This document shows positions 47,364 through 60,859 of a DNA stretch of 64,000 bases, piece by piece. The translations under genes were made by a program, and so were the position numbers. Each line of letters opens with the position of its first letter. Within the stretch, counting starts at the first letter, position 1. The notes below the pieces were generated by a model that saw only the letters and a program-made list of their open reading frames with translations, ran no database searches and was not told the origin of the DNA. This DNA is from Setoptus koraiensis. Lineage: Eukaryota > Arthropoda. The stretch covers positions 18,786,001 to 18,850,000 of the forward strand of contig CM106585.1 of assembly GCA_048013815.1 (NCBI GenBank). The letters run 5' to 3'.

Positions 47364-49429
47364 CGTTCTTCGGGCGAAATCTTTCTCGGCCCTGTCAACG
47401 CTCTTCCAGCGGCTGTTCGGCGCTGCAGTCGGCGTTCAAGCCACTTCGAAATTCGAACTTCGAAGTTCGAAGCGACGCCGCTCGGCTCGAAACGGCCGCG
47501 AATAGAGACACAAGTGTGGCTGGCAATTGCGAGCGCGTTGCGTCAACAGCGGGGTGTCTCTCTATCTCTCGTTTTATTTCGAGCTGCTTTTATTTCGTCT
47601 CTGATAAACGCACACACATACCGACCGAAGCGCCCCCGCGCCACGAGATGATCGATGGGCTAATTTGTATTCAGGTGCAAAGATTTTGTCAACTGGCATC
47701 ACCTGAGCTGACCACACCGCTGGCCGGCTCACAATTACTGTGATTGTTTGTGACACTCGGCCGGTTGTTGTTGTTGTTGCTGTTATGGTGCAAATGGCCT
47801 TTGTTGCCCGGCTTGATTAATTATCGATTTGCGTATGAATTACTGCTGGCAACCCAACAGCGACATTGCAGCCACTGATTTATGTGCACGGTCCATTACT
47901 GACTTCGCTCTGTACCTGCCTACCTGGTCGGTATAAAGTCTCCATGGCAACCTCGATCTCCAGCTTTCAGCATCTTTTATTAGTATCATGCGACTATTAA
48001 TTGGCGCTATTAGTTGTCACATCGGTCGGCGAAATAGTTTTTCCGGCTCGCCCACGCACACTTGTGCATTGCGCTTGTATATTGCACTTGTCCATTGCAC
48101 TTATGTATAAAACTGACCATTGAGCCGGACTGTTGCGGCTTCTGTAAGCTCGGATGCCATTCAATTCAAATTAGCAATTCAACAACTTCCAAATGAGTAG
48201 ACAACTTGGCAAGTTTTCTGTCCATTTCAAGTTCTCAAAAACACAGTATTGCAAGCAATGGCGACGGGCAGCGTGAGACGGGTTGAAAAAGTGACGGCCA
48301 AGAAAAGTTTAAAGTCATTGTGCAGCGTGCTTTATCGCATTCGGGCGATTACTGCCAACAGCAACAACCACGACGCCAGAGAACAATCAAGGCCGATTAA
48401 AACGTTTAATTTAATCTAGTTATCATTGTTCTAATATTTCATTGTTGCAGCCACATATTGAAGCGACCGGCCAACGCGATAACGAGAAAAAATCCGCCGA
48501 TTTCTTTGACTTTTCTAAGAAAAGTTTTCTTGCCATTTTGCACTTGTTAACGGGCCAGCCGAAATATGTGCGACTTTATAAAGCGACTGGACAGTCGACT
48601 GGACTTTTCGTCGCGGCCAGCAACTTATCCTACGAAACAAACTTTTCGCAACAAGAAGAAGCGTCTAGATTAAATACATAATCATTAATATACAATCATT
48701 AATCTGTGCGAGACTTGGCGCAGCAGCAACGTGAACTAAATGGAACCGGCGCCCAGTTGGTGGTGCTGTTGTTTAATTTAGCTCGCTTATGTTGATCAAC
48801 ATCGAAATGACGTTGATGAACTTGAAGCACTTCATCAGCGCCAACATTGCGTAACCTCTAAAGTTTATACTGGCCAAACTGACGCGCTGGCCAATTCCTT
48901 CTTGGCTGGCCGGCGCTGATTTTCTCAAAATCTCAGTTTGTTGGCAGTTTGTTGTGGCCCAGCACTTGCCCACGGTAACCATAACCCACCCCGAGCTTGC
49001 CCGAAAGTATTGCGAAAGTTTTCTCATGCTCAACAAGCTCTCATGATAATAACAACAACAACAATAATAATGATAAGCTGACATAAGATGTAATTGTGTG
49101 ATGCAAGCAATGTGATTAATCGGGCGCACAATGGCCATAGCTCACGCTGGGCTACCTCAGGGCCATTGTTGGCGTGCCCCGGCTGCTCGTCTCGCCTGCG
49201 TCCATGTCCGCCGCCGTTCGGGCCGGGCCGGCCGAATGCGGCCAGCGCACGCCGATGACGCAAGTCGCATTCGGTTCGTGCCGGACATTTGCGCAACTGT
49301 CTAGTTGGCCCGTCTAGACAGGCGAGTGCGACCGCGACTAAACGAGCACGCCGAGCGAGAACGCTCGGGTAATCGCTCGGACGTTGTGCGTTGGCCAGCA
49401 GTTCGACCCGAGCTGTTCGAGCGGCATCC

Positions 49430-49510
49430 GGGCAATTTCGGGCGATTTCGGGCGATTTCGGGCAGTTTCGGGCAATTTCGGACAATTTCGGACAATTTCG
49501 GGCGATTTTC
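49430..49510. repeat. 10-bp tandem array of ATTTCGGGCG type
   Basis: About eight units with a 10-bp period (ATTTCGGGCG, AGTTTCGGGC, ATTTCGGACA), followed by a longer degenerate TTTTCAGATA repeat to about 49580. Same unit as the array at 25525. Confidence 0.9.
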
Positions 49511-49986
49511 AGATATTTTTTGGGCGATTTCGCGCGATTTTCAGATATTTTTCGGCCGATTTTCTGATAATTTTCGGGCGAGTTTGGGACGATTGGCGCT
49601 GATTTCCGAGCCGTCCTCAGACGATTTTCGGGCGACCTGCGCGGATTTCGGGCCGTCGGCGCCACCAGCAAACAGAGGATCATTTTTCATTATTCATCAC
49701 CCGTTCGGCCGCTCACGAGCGCGTCCACTAATAACGCCAATAGCTCGGGTCAGCCAGTTGTCAGGCGCGCAGCGATAAATGTTTGCCCATCGGTTATTGA
49801 TGATCTGGCCAAAGGAGCACGAACGAATTACCTGGGCCACTCACGCTCACTGGGGGCGCCACCGACGGGAGCACCTAATCAGGCGCGATCGTCCATCATG
49901 AGCGTGCACTGCGCAACCGGCCCGCATTCGGACTTGCCATTCAGACTTGCCATTCGGACTCGGCCGGCTAGCTCGCCAGCGAGCCA

Positions 49987-50066
49987 CTTGACCATCTCGA
50001 AACTTGACCATTTCGAAACTTGACCATTTCGAAGCTTGACCATTTCGAAGCTTGACCATTTCGAAG
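49987..50066. repeat. Tandem repeat, five 16-bp units
   Basis: CTTGACCATTTCGAAR units at 49987, 50003, 50019, 50035 and 50051. Confidence 0.93.
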
Positions 50067-51132
50067 CGTGTGACGCGTCGTTCGCGGTCCGAACTTGGAT
50101 TTTGGAGCGGATCTGGCGCAAATCGGCGCGGCCAGCGGTTAGCCGCTGGCCGCCGAGAGGCTGCCAATTGCAACTGTGTGCATGGGCGCAATTGGACAGG
50201 GTAGACAAACATGACGAGGGCAAACACGGTGCAACTTGCAAGAGAGCAATAAATTCCCCGGCGAAATTCATTTCATCGCGGCAATCGCGCGGTTTGCGCA
50301 GTGGTGGCCGTTTATGGTTCGTTGTCGCTGTCGTTGTGTTCGTGCAGCGGCGGCGTTCTCTCAAATTCGCGGAGCGTCGATTCTCGGAACGTTGGCCGCT
50401 GTTCGAATTCTTTCACAGTGGCCAGTTAGCCAGCGCGATGTGTTTACTGGCACTTTCGCTGGCAATCCGCTGACCGCCGCCGAAACGCTGATGATGGCGA
50501 CGTGTCAGCTGATTGCCGCTATAGCAATTTGTTGTGGCACAATTGAATCAAAATTGGAATTCCTCGCTGGCTCTCGCCAGCGCCTTCGCTGGGCCTGTCT
50601 CATCGTCGTCATCAACTGTGAAATAATTTCGATTTCTATTTCGATTTTGAGAGCAGCGGCCAGTTTGCGCAACGTCAACAACAACACCAACGGCAGCAGC
50701 AGCAGCAGCAGATAAGTCAAATAGGTGTGTGTACAAAGTACAAATAAAGTATAAACTTGTCCACTTGCGTGGGGGACCGCGTGCCCGAGCCCCGGCTGGG
50801 GCCAGCGGGCCCGACGCCGAAACAAAAATTGGCACGGACACGAAAATGAGATTAAATTCCGACCAAGTGGACACACAAAGAGGCCGTTTTATCTACAAAA
50901 CGGCGCATCCGATGCGTCCCAATGGCTGGTGCAAGTCGCACCGTTGCTTTGGGCGTCCGTCGCAAACGCAATTGTCGCCTCTGTCTGGCTGTCACGCTGC
51001 GCCCTTCGAGTGTCTGACAGCCGCACACATAAGCTCGTTACGTAACACGTAACGCGCCAGCCAGGTGCTTGACTTTGCTGGCTGCACCGCTCGCTTTGTG
51101 GCGCCAGTTTCGCTGTTGGGCAACATCGGCAA

Positions 51133-51239
51133 CCACGCCACCAACAACAGCGCCATCAACAACAGCAACAACGACAGCAGCAACAACGACAGCGGCAGCA
51201 ACAACAACAACAACAACAGCAACAACAACAACCACAACT
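51133..51239. repeat. CAA/CAG trinucleotide array
   Basis: About 35 triplets of AACAGC/AACAAC type with few interruptions. Confidence 0.9.
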
Positions 51240-53350
51240 AACGCAGATATGAATTATATTTTGAAAACCGTTCGGAGCTTGTGCGTGCGTTTCCTGTTGC
51301 CGACCGCCGAGCCGATGATGTAACAATGTGTGTGTGTGTGACAATTGCAGCGCAACAAAATTACGCAATACGCGCCCGTCACGGAACGTCGTGTGTCGGG
51401 CAACGGCGGTGCCAGTGACACATCGCAGCAGCATCGCCACCGCCGCCGCCGCCACACAATTGCCCGCTACGTCTCGCTGGGGGCCCCGTCGCGACGATTC
51501 TCTCAAGCGCACTCGGGGCGCAGGTAATTATACCTGTGCACGTTCGGGGCTTGTTTGTGGGCTTCCCTTGTTTGTGCGAGCCAGCGAAAGAAACGGCATA
51601 TTTCTGGCGGCCGGCCGGCCGGCAAGCCAGCCCGAAATGCAGCCAGGCAAAAGAATGCAATCTGTCCGCGCACAATTCAATCTCGCCTAACAATCCGATA
51701 ATCTGTGCCGATAATCAACTGTCACGAGCAGCGTGCGCCGGCCCCCAAACTGTGCACTTGCGTACGAAACTGAGGGCTTGTGGCCGAAACTTTCGTCTCG
51801 TGGCCGAAACTTTGATGCGACCACTGTTTGCAGTGCCCCGGCGCTGGACAAACGCGGCAGCCCGACGCACACAAACCGGATTGTGCCGGTAGCCGCACAA
51901 TCTCGCGTCGGGCGGCGCACAACTGGGCGACAATCTTAATTAATAATTTATGACGGGCCAGCGCCAATTTTCCGCCGTGCATTTTGCGCCCTGGCGAGTG
52001 GGCCGGACCCGCGCGCCGCTCGGTAGCGCCGCCCGGTCGCCGGCCTAGTCGCAGGCCTAGTCGCCGGCCGGGTCGCAGGCGGTGATTTGCAGGCGCGCAA
52101 GTTGGCACGCTGGTCGACCCGCTCCAAAGGGGCGCTCCAGCGGGCTCGGCTCGTCATTTGGTTGTGGTAATCGGCACAGTGCGAGTTATTTTGCCGGCGC
52201 ATTGGCGGTCATTTGGTGTTTCAATTTGTTTGTCGCCCCCGCCGCCGGCAACGATGATCGGTTGTGCGTTGCCCGACTCACAATTGTCAGCGCGAGCTCG
52301 ACGGGCACCATCGGCTGCCAACTAGCGTGGCCCAGTTGACATTTAGCTCGCTGGCTGTTTGCCGATGCCATTTGCCATTTGTTCCGGCCCAGTGATACGC
52401 ACGAAAGTCGACGTGATATCGCTTCCCGTCACGTTGGCGCATCGACGAGCTCGCCCGCCGATATCCGCGATCCAGCGATCCGTTTCGAGGAGCGTCGGCC
52501 GTGTTCGCGAATTGCGCCGCCGTTGATGCAGCCGCTCGCTGACGGGCCCGCTGAGTTGTCAGCAGCAGCAGCAGCGAGCTAGCTTGCCAAAAAGATAAAG
52601 TGTCAATGTAATTTAGTGTTTTGCGCTTCAGTTTTGCAGTTGATTGAAAGTTGTTGCGCCGGCTTGGCTGTGCGGCGCTGCCAGCCCAACTCACATATCG
52701 ACATGGCGGTATCATAATGATCGACAGTTAATTTCGTCTACACAACTATTATGTAACTTGTCACTATTAGTCGTTGGCTGCCCGTCGCCCCCGCTGATGC
52801 GGCCCGCACTGGCTGCTGACGGGCATTACTCAAGTCTCGACAGTTTGGCCTCGGAAGCGCCAAGTTGACACATTTCAATTGGTTGCGACTCGGCTGCTGC
52901 TGCTGGCCCGACGAACGGTCTAGATGTCGCTGCGAGCGTGTTGCGCAATTGCGACAAACAACTCCCGCAACAAACACACAGCAAAGCGACATTTATTGTT
53001 TAAGTGATAAACACAAAATAGAAACATAGAAATTAAGCCAAATCGCGCGTTATTAGTAAGCGAAACACGGAAGAGCCGCGACTCGTCGGCTGCCGAGCGA
53101 TCGCAAATGTGTCATCGCGCTTCGCTGGGGCCGCCCGACATGCTAATCAAGACAAATGGCTGCGCAGTTGTTGTAGTTGTCGCCCCCGCAAATGTTGTCG
53201 GCGCGTCGGATGTTGTCGAGCTCTCAAATGGCGTCTAGATGTCGCTTTTCGGGGGCTCGCCAAACGGCTGCCAATCGACGGCTACAAAAACAAACATTGA
53301 TTTGTGTGTGTCAATTTGTCAGCGTCTCAGCGAGATTGTTCATTTTTTAC

Positions 53351-53411
53351 TGCGGGCCTCGTTTGTATACGGGGGGTGCGTCTCCTGGCCCCCATACAAA
53401 CGAGGCCCGCA
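53351..53411. repeat. Inverted repeat, 18-bp arms and 25-bp loop
   Basis: Arms 53351-53368 and 53394-53411 are exact complements (TGCGGGCCTCGTTTGTAT); the loop ends also pair partly (GGGGGG with CCCCC). Confidence 0.95.
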
Positions 53412-54180
53412 AACGACCCGCGCGGCCAATCGGCGCGCGGGCCGGCGACACACCCGAGCGGAGCGCCGGGCTGTTCCGCTCGGCTGGTCGGCTGGCGATG
53501 AAAAATGGGCGCTCGGCCGCTCTCTGGCTGCTGGAGTGTCGCGGTTGCTGCTGCTGGCGAGCGCAAATTGGGCGCCCCAACGAGCGCCCGTCGGCCAGCC
53601 AGCCCGCCCGCCCGCCCGGCTGCAAAGTAATAAAGATAATTGAATGAATCGCTCCCATCCCGGCGAGTGTCGCTCGCTTGGGCTCCCCTCGAGGGAGCGG
53701 GCGCCTTGAGCGGCCGGCCGAGCGGCGTCCGTGGCGCGACGGCAGCGAGATTGCTATCGCCGTTACTGCAATTCATTATGGTGCTTGCACACAGGAAGAC
53801 AAGTCATTAAGACACATGCACCGCGCACACAATGGGGGCACCACTCGCAATCTCGGCCGCTTTGTCTAGCTGTCCGTTGCGCTGATTTAATTCGCGCCGC
53901 TCGCACTGGGGCCCGTTCCGCTGCGTGGCGAGCGGGCCGCCTGACGAGAGCGCTATATGCTAATGACCCGGCGAGGGCCGCGCCCGCGACCTCCGCTCGC
54001 CCGCTCGTCGTCGGGCGCTCGTCATTGGGTACGCGGCCGGTCGCGGCTCGTCGTCGGGCGCGCGGCCGGTCGCTGCGGCGGGCGAGCGACGGGACACGCA
54101 CATTGCGCACGTTGAGCATGCTGCAGCCGGCGATCCGCCCACGGTGCGGGCGCGCTGAGCGCGCCCGAGTCCGCAGAGTG

Positions 54181-54680
54181 NNNNNNNNNNNNNNNNNNNN
54201 NNNNNNNNNNNNNNNNNNNNNNNNNNNNNNNNNNNNNNNNNNNNNNNNNNNNNNNNNNNNNNNNNNNNNNNNNNNNNNNNNNNNNNNNNNNNNNNNNNNN
54301 NNNNNNNNNNNNNNNNNNNNNNNNNNNNNNNNNNNNNNNNNNNNNNNNNNNNNNNNNNNNNNNNNNNNNNNNNNNNNNNNNNNNNNNNNNNNNNNNNNNN
54401 NNNNNNNNNNNNNNNNNNNNNNNNNNNNNNNNNNNNNNNNNNNNNNNNNNNNNNNNNNNNNNNNNNNNNNNNNNNNNNNNNNNNNNNNNNNNNNNNNNNN
54501 NNNNNNNNNNNNNNNNNNNNNNNNNNNNNNNNNNNNNNNNNNNNNNNNNNNNNNNNNNNNNNNNNNNNNNNNNNNNNNNNNNNNNNNNNNNNNNNNNNNN
54601 NNNNNNNNNNNNNNNNNNNNNNNNNNNNNNNNNNNNNNNNNNNNNNNNNNNNNNNNNNNNNNNNNNNNNNNNNNNNNNNN
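54181..54680. other. Assembly gap (500 N)
   Basis: Exactly 500 undetermined bases in a very GC-rich context; a round figure suggests a scaffold gap of estimated or default size. Confidence 0.99.
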
Positions 54681-55694
54681 CGCCGCAACGTCGCCGCCAG
54701 CCAGCGCGCCGTAATGGGGTCAATCCAATCTAATGCGTGCAGCCGGCAATTGTGTGACGCGCCTCACTAGCCAGCCACTGATATAGACACATTTCGTCGC
54801 GCCGGCCCCGCAATCCGTTTTATCATGCTGGCCGGCGTGATAAAATGCGTGCACCTCGCCGACGTGCCCGTCCGGCAAACGAGCGCCGTCCATGAATACT
54901 GGCGCCTGATTTGCGAATCCGTGCATGTTGATGTCCAAGCCACTTGCGACTTGAGGGTCTCGAGTCTCGAGTTGAGACTCGCCAGGGATTCACGCGCCGC
55001 GCGATTCGCCGATTCACGCGCCGGGCGATTCACCAGTCACAACCTAGTGCAAAGTAAAACGTGAAGCCCATTCACGGATAGCGAGCGCGGCGCGATTCAT
55101 GAATAGGCCCGCAAGGACGCACCCTCAATGAATAGCGAAGGGGGCCGTCGCGTTTGCGGACTCGATCGGGCCGGACGACCGCCGATTGACTACGCACCGC
55201 ACACCGGCACCCGCACCACTCACAGTGTGCACGCTATTCGCAGCGTGCACGGTATTCACAGAGTTCCCGCGGTATTCGCAGTGTGCCCGCGGTACTCGCA
55301 GTGTCCCAGTGAATATTGATTTCGTCGAGTCGCTGCGCACCTCTGCGCCGAGGCCCCGAGGTGGCGCCTCGGCGCCCGGTCGGGCCGCAGGGCCACTCGA
55401 GACGCGGCACAATGTGACGTAAGCCGTCGTTTGGGCGGCCATTTGACGTGCCATTTCGACAGGCTCCGACGGCGAGATAAACGCGGCGGCGCGCACACGG
55501 CCGAGAGATAAAATCATTGTTTGTCGTCGTGTGTCACACATTGACTTGATTATATTTATTTTCCAACCGGTGGCTGTCTGTTGTTGTTGTTGTTGTTGTT
55601 GTGGCTGTGGTTGGCGGTGGTTGGCGGTGGTTGACTCACGGCTTCGCCGGCGCGGTGGCTGTCGCAGGCCGACTGGCAGCCTCGTCGGAGCCCG

Positions 55695-55725
55695 GCTCTC
55701 ACGAGGCGAGCGGCCTCGTGAGAGC
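55695..55725. repeat. Inverted repeat, 13-bp arms and 5-bp loop
   Basis: GCTCTCACGAGGC (55695-55707) and its exact complement (55713-55725) around GAGCG. Confidence 0.95.
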
Positions 55726-56595
55726 ATAAACAGGGGGGCCAACCAATGACGAACATATGATTGTAATTATGTGAGCGCGCGTGTGTGTGTAATCAAGCAA
55801 AATGCCTCGTCGTCGTCTTATTGGCAAAGTTTTGCAAATAAGCAGCGATAATAGCGGACCGAAGCCGACCAATAAACAAGTCCGACTCCGTCGGGCTCGA
55901 ACCGTCGATGGCAGCGCACCAGATCACACGCGACGATAAGGCCAGAGATAAAGGGTAGATAATGATTATATGGCTCATTTGTTGTTGATTTATGCATCTA
56001 TCTGGCTGGCGGGCGGGCGCCCGAGCCGCAGCCATTGGCTACTTCTTTTACTCACTGTCGGCGCTCGCGACCGGGCGCTAACTAAGCGCCCGCCTCGCAC
56101 TAAGCGCCCGCCTCGTACTAAGCGCCCGCCGCTTACCCGCAACAACGACGCACTGCACAACAATAACTGGTAGCATAGCGCCCAAATTAATGCCGCCCGA
56201 TATACACGCGCCGGCCCGATGTACGCCGCACCGGCGATGCACTCGCGCTGCTGACTTGCGAGCGCCAGCAGACGGGCATTAAGCAGCAGCCGCGATAGAT
56301 AATGAGCTCAAGCCACTTTCTCATTTGATTATCATTATGTGCCCTCTCGTCTCCAATAATCTCTCCCTCTCTCCGGCTGGCGCTACTTGCCCGGCCAACG
56401 AACTCTCGCTCCCCGCGCTCCCGTCACTCTCCCTGGCGCTCCCGTCACTCGCTACCCGCTGGATACTCTCTGCTCAATCGTGCGGCGCTCTCCCGACGTT
56501 CTCCCTGTGTTCTCCCGATACTCTCCCGACGTTCTCCCGATATTCGCCCGACGGTGTCCCGATATTCTCCCGATATTCTGTCGAGGTTACTCGCT

Positions 56596-56623
56596 CGCTG
56601 GCTGGCGCTAGCGCCAGCCAGCG
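56596..56623. repeat. Perfect 28-bp palindrome
   Basis: Two exact 14-bp halves centred on GCGCTAGCGC with no spacer. Confidence 0.95.
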
Positions 56624-59600
56624 GGCCGCCAGTTGCCAGCCGGCGCGCTCCGCTGGCCCGCTCGCGGCTCCCTTATTTGGCCCGCCATCGGCGGGCATGG
56701 TCGTTGCGAGACCCGGGCATAGTCGGGCACAGCCGGGCATATTCAGCGCACTCATTATAAGCCGCGGATAGACGCAATTAGTCGCAGCCGACAAAGGTGA
56801 GCTCTAATTATTGTTTTAATTACCGCGGGCCGTTGCAACTCTGGCGGCCGACTCTGGCGACTCGACTTCTGGCGGCCGACTCCGGCGGCTCAATGTGCGC
56901 TCGTCGGGCCCGCACAGCAGCGGCAGCCACAGCGTAGCTCGACGGCCGTGTGCCAGCGTCGACCGGCAAGATAGTTGCGCGACACGAGCGCTAGGCGGCC
57001 AAAAAAGCGAGCAAACAATAAAAGGCTCACTTGTCAAGCTCGTCGCGCCGCTTTGTTGATCATTCGTGCCGATGAGCCAACAAACACGACTGACAAGTGC
57101 CATTGATACTGCTCACAAGTGTCACAAGGCGCCGATGTTGGTCAATGTTTGTCGATGTTTGTCGATGCTCGTCGATGCTCGTCGATGTTGTTTGTCGCAA
57201 AACAACAACACTGCACATCGAGGGTGCAGCGGCCCGGGAGAAGCGGTCAAGCCGGTGCACATACTGCGACTTATGCACCGGCAGCATTTGCTGCCACATT
57301 TAATTAACTATGTCGCACACTGTCCCGTGCACCACCGGCCCCATGCTGCACCGCTGCACAGCTGACGCGCTGCACCGCTGGCCCGCTGCACCATTGAACC
57401 ACTCACATGGTGCACCACTGGACCAGTGACATGGTGCAAGACGCGCGATGCCATCATTTATGCGCATCAGCGTGTCAGCTGTTGTTGTGTGCAAGCGCGT
57501 GCACCCCATCGACCAAGTTGATGCACCTGACCGGTCGGTCAATCGGCCAACTAATTGGGGCCAGCTCATTAATTAGTGCTCACCAATTAATCAGGCGACC
57601 AGAGAGACAAACGAGGCACAGGTAAGGGGCGATTGTTTGCTATTATAGGCCGCTTGTTATTATTGTGTGTGTGTGCGTCAGAGTTGAGATCAGCTGCACC
57701 TTGCAAACCTTGGGCAAATTTGTTGTTTGGCCGGATTGGAAGCCGGCCCAACTGGCACCAACAATGACAAATAAAAGTGCGACCGATTGACCTTGCAACC
57801 GGATCGACAGTGGCGAGCCGCCGACCGACTCGAGCGCGGGCCGGCCCGCGAAAGTTGCTGCCGAGAGCGAGGAAAGACAACAACTGATTAGCGACATAAA
57901 CGCACGGACAGAGAGATAAAAATAATAAGTACGCGCACATAAAAGGCGCATTAATTATCGTTTACCTTTGTTTATGTGGCCTTTGTGCGGCTGTCAGCGC
58001 GAACCGAATGGTCGCTTCGAAATGCGTTCGACGGTGCTGTCGTTCGGCCGCGTTGTCGTTCGACAGCGACAGCGACGGCAACAACAACAACAACCACGCC
58101 AACAACAACAACAACGACGGCAACAACCACAGCAACAACAGTCCATTCAGTGGGAACGGCAGCAATTTGATTTGATAGTTTAATTGCAACCAATTGAATT
58201 TGACGCACGATAATAAATGACCGTTTAAAATTCCTGCAAAATAACAACTGGCGCTGCCGGGTTGCAGCCCGCGAGCCACGAAACGGCGCAAACGGACAAA
58301 TGTAAAATTAATCGTCGCCGTCGACAATATTGTCTGTCGTTGTCGTTGTCGTTGTTGTCGTTGTTGTTGTTGTCGTTGCTGTCGTTGTTGTTGCAGCCGG
58401 CAGTTAAATTAATGTTTCTCAAATCATGGCCGATTTCATCATTGGCCATTAGCAGCGGCCAACAGCAGCGGCCAACAGCGACGGCCAACAAGTACATGTG
58501 CACATTAGCATGCATATAGGATGTGTCGCGAACAATAGGCAAATGAGCCGGCGGACACTGACGACAATTAGCAAACTAATTATCTTGGCCGCGCAGTTCC
58601 ATTACCTGGCCACCAGTTGGCCTATAGGCCGTATAGGCAGGCAGCGGTCATTTGTTTTCCCATGCTTGTTTGCTGCTGGCCGTTTATTTGTCACGCTAAT
58701 TGGCGGCTTGGGCGCCATTGGGTCGATCAATATTTTCGCTGTTCAGCATCGGAATACGACACGATATGTTTACAATATGTCGTATATCATGTGAATAATA
58801 TTGAGATACATATATATTGTTGATAAGTGATAATAGCACACTTGTCGTGCAAGATGGGCCCACGCTGGCGCGGCTCGACGGACGGCGCGCTTGTGGGCTG
58901 TTACGTTTTGACGTTGCGGTGCGATTCACGCGTGGATACTCGCCACTGTCAGTGTGGCGCTGTGGCGCTATGGCGCAAGCTTGGCGAAGCTCGCCAACGC
59001 TTTGTGTTTGTGGCGAACACAAACAATTTCGGATATAAACAAACCGCTGCGGCCCAACAATGACAAATTGGCTTCATTAGGGATGGTGGCGCTAATTTGT
59101 TGCTGCTTGCAGCAGCCCAAGCAACGAAAACAACGACGACAACAACAACAACGGCGACGACAACAACAACAACAACAAAGGCGACGACGACGACGCAGCC
59201 GCCCAAACGGCTGTCGCGGATCAGCCGAGAGCGGGCCAGCCGAGAGCGGGCCAGCCGAGAGCGGGCCAGCGACTGCAATTATGTAACAAATGAGCGCGTC
59301 AACAATTAAAACAAACACAATTAAATTACAATCCAGATTATATCAATTCGTTGTTTTTGTTTGCACAAGTTCGGGCTGGATGCGACCGGCCGCTGGAACC
59401 GACTGCGCCGGATCGGACAATCGGCGGCACAACTTGGCTGCTGCAACATATATCGGTCGGCCGCTGACGACGCCGGGCTCGTATGTAAATAGGCCGCGCC
59501 GGCCATTGAGCCGGGCCGGGCAGATGCCGGCGACAAGGCGCTGGCCGAGCCAATTGCGTAATTGTTGTTGTTGCTGCCGTGGTTGTTGTTGTTGTTGTTG

Positions 59601-60859
59601 CTGTTGCCGTTGTGAGTAATTGCCAGCGGACGAGTTCCAAGAATAACAAGTTGTTAGCGCGGTGTGTCTATTAGTTGAGTTATGTAAGCGAGCAACAACA
59701 ATAAAACTAAAAGCTGAAAACGTTTATAAATGTGTAATACGTTATGTATTTATACACCAGTCGGTTGTTGGCTCGGCTGTTGCTCGGTTGTTGCTCGGCC
59801 GTTTACAGCTGTTTATGGTGGCCGGTCGCAGTTGGCACTGGGCTCGCAATTGTAAAATACACTGCGCACCATACAATATGTTGCATAACACATTATGTGT
59901 TATATAATATATTGAATGACGACGCTATTTACATGCCAGTCGGCGCGCCATCGGCCGAACAAGCACCTGTTGCAAGCCTATATCTGGCAGATATAGCTGG
60001 CCGGCGTTGCGCCTATGTCTGCAACGGCCGCAAGTGGCATGGGGCACACGTAGCGCGATTGTTGTAAATGGTTGTTGGCAATTGTTGTCGTTGTTGTTGT
60101 TGCAACATCAATCATTGCAAGGGCCAATTAAACGGCAATCAGCAGCGCCGTCATGTGGGCACCTCCGACGACCGTTCAATGTGCAATTCAATCTGCGCTC
60201 CGGCCAATTCCAGCAACAGCAACAGCGGCAACAGCATCGGCAACAACATCGACAGCACCGGCCACGACGGCAACAACACGGCAACAACACGACGCGGCCA
60301 ACAACAACAGGTGACCGAGAGCGCGAATGGCAATCGGATATCATGAATGAGTTTTCGCGCCATTTCGGTGTTGGCCGCGATCGCGGCCAAATATCGCCCG
60401 ATGCTGCTGGCCGGACAAATATCGCCGACCGGCCCGATATCGGCGACCGGCCCGATGCTGCTGGCCGGCCGGCAGGCCCGATATTGGCGGCCGGCCGGGC
60501 CCATATTGGCCGTACATTGGCATTGGCTGGCCAGTGATGAAAACTCCGGCAAACTCAAACTTGCCAAACTTGCCAAACGCCGGCCACTCGACGTGAGAGC
60601 GTCACGAGAGCGACGACTCGCACGCCGGTCCGAATGGGCAGCCGGCGAACAGGATCTGGCAAAATCATGCCGGCCCGACAGAATTGATTTGAATATAGCC
60701 GCGGGCTGGCGCGCCGTTGTGCCAGCGCCAATCAATACTGCATAATAATATCGCCGGTATGCGTATGATGATATAAATAAATGTGCAAATCGGCGAGCCC
60801 AAGTGCAAAGTTAATGGCCATGGTCAGTTAACATTTAACAGCCCGAATGACACACGCTC

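Larger units (their letters stand above)
40801..54180. other. Gene-poor region, third part
   Basis: No gene is supported. Holdings: trinucleotide arrays (41195-41325, 44730-44875, 51133-51239), GAAGCGTTC repeat (44433-44500), 38-bp TTACGTAA-bearing repeat (45304-45390), 19-bp repeat (47308-47363), the second TTTCGGGCR array (49430-49510), 16-bp repeat (49987-50066), inverted repeats (43831-43910, 45092-45134, 53351-53411) and isolated TTACGTAA sites at 46849 and 51038. Runs up to the assembly gap. Confidence 0.55.

Noticed and set aside
47449-47475. TTCGAA array as a heat-shock element
   Set aside because: Heat-shock elements need alternating GAA/TTC units every 5 bp; here the period is 7 bp.
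48064-48107. A TATTGCACTTGTCC string at about 48078 matching the first 14 bases of miR-92/25 family microRNAs
   Set aside because: It is part of a three-fold short tandem repeat (ATTGCGCTTG/ATTGCACTTG/ATTGCACTTA); the rest of the microRNA does not match and no hairpin partner is visible.
55870-55945. A GGTTCGAGCCC-like T-loop on the minus strand suggesting a tRNA gene
   Set aside because: The T stem has a mismatch, and no A-box, D arm, anticodon arm or acceptor-stem partner could be found at the right distance.
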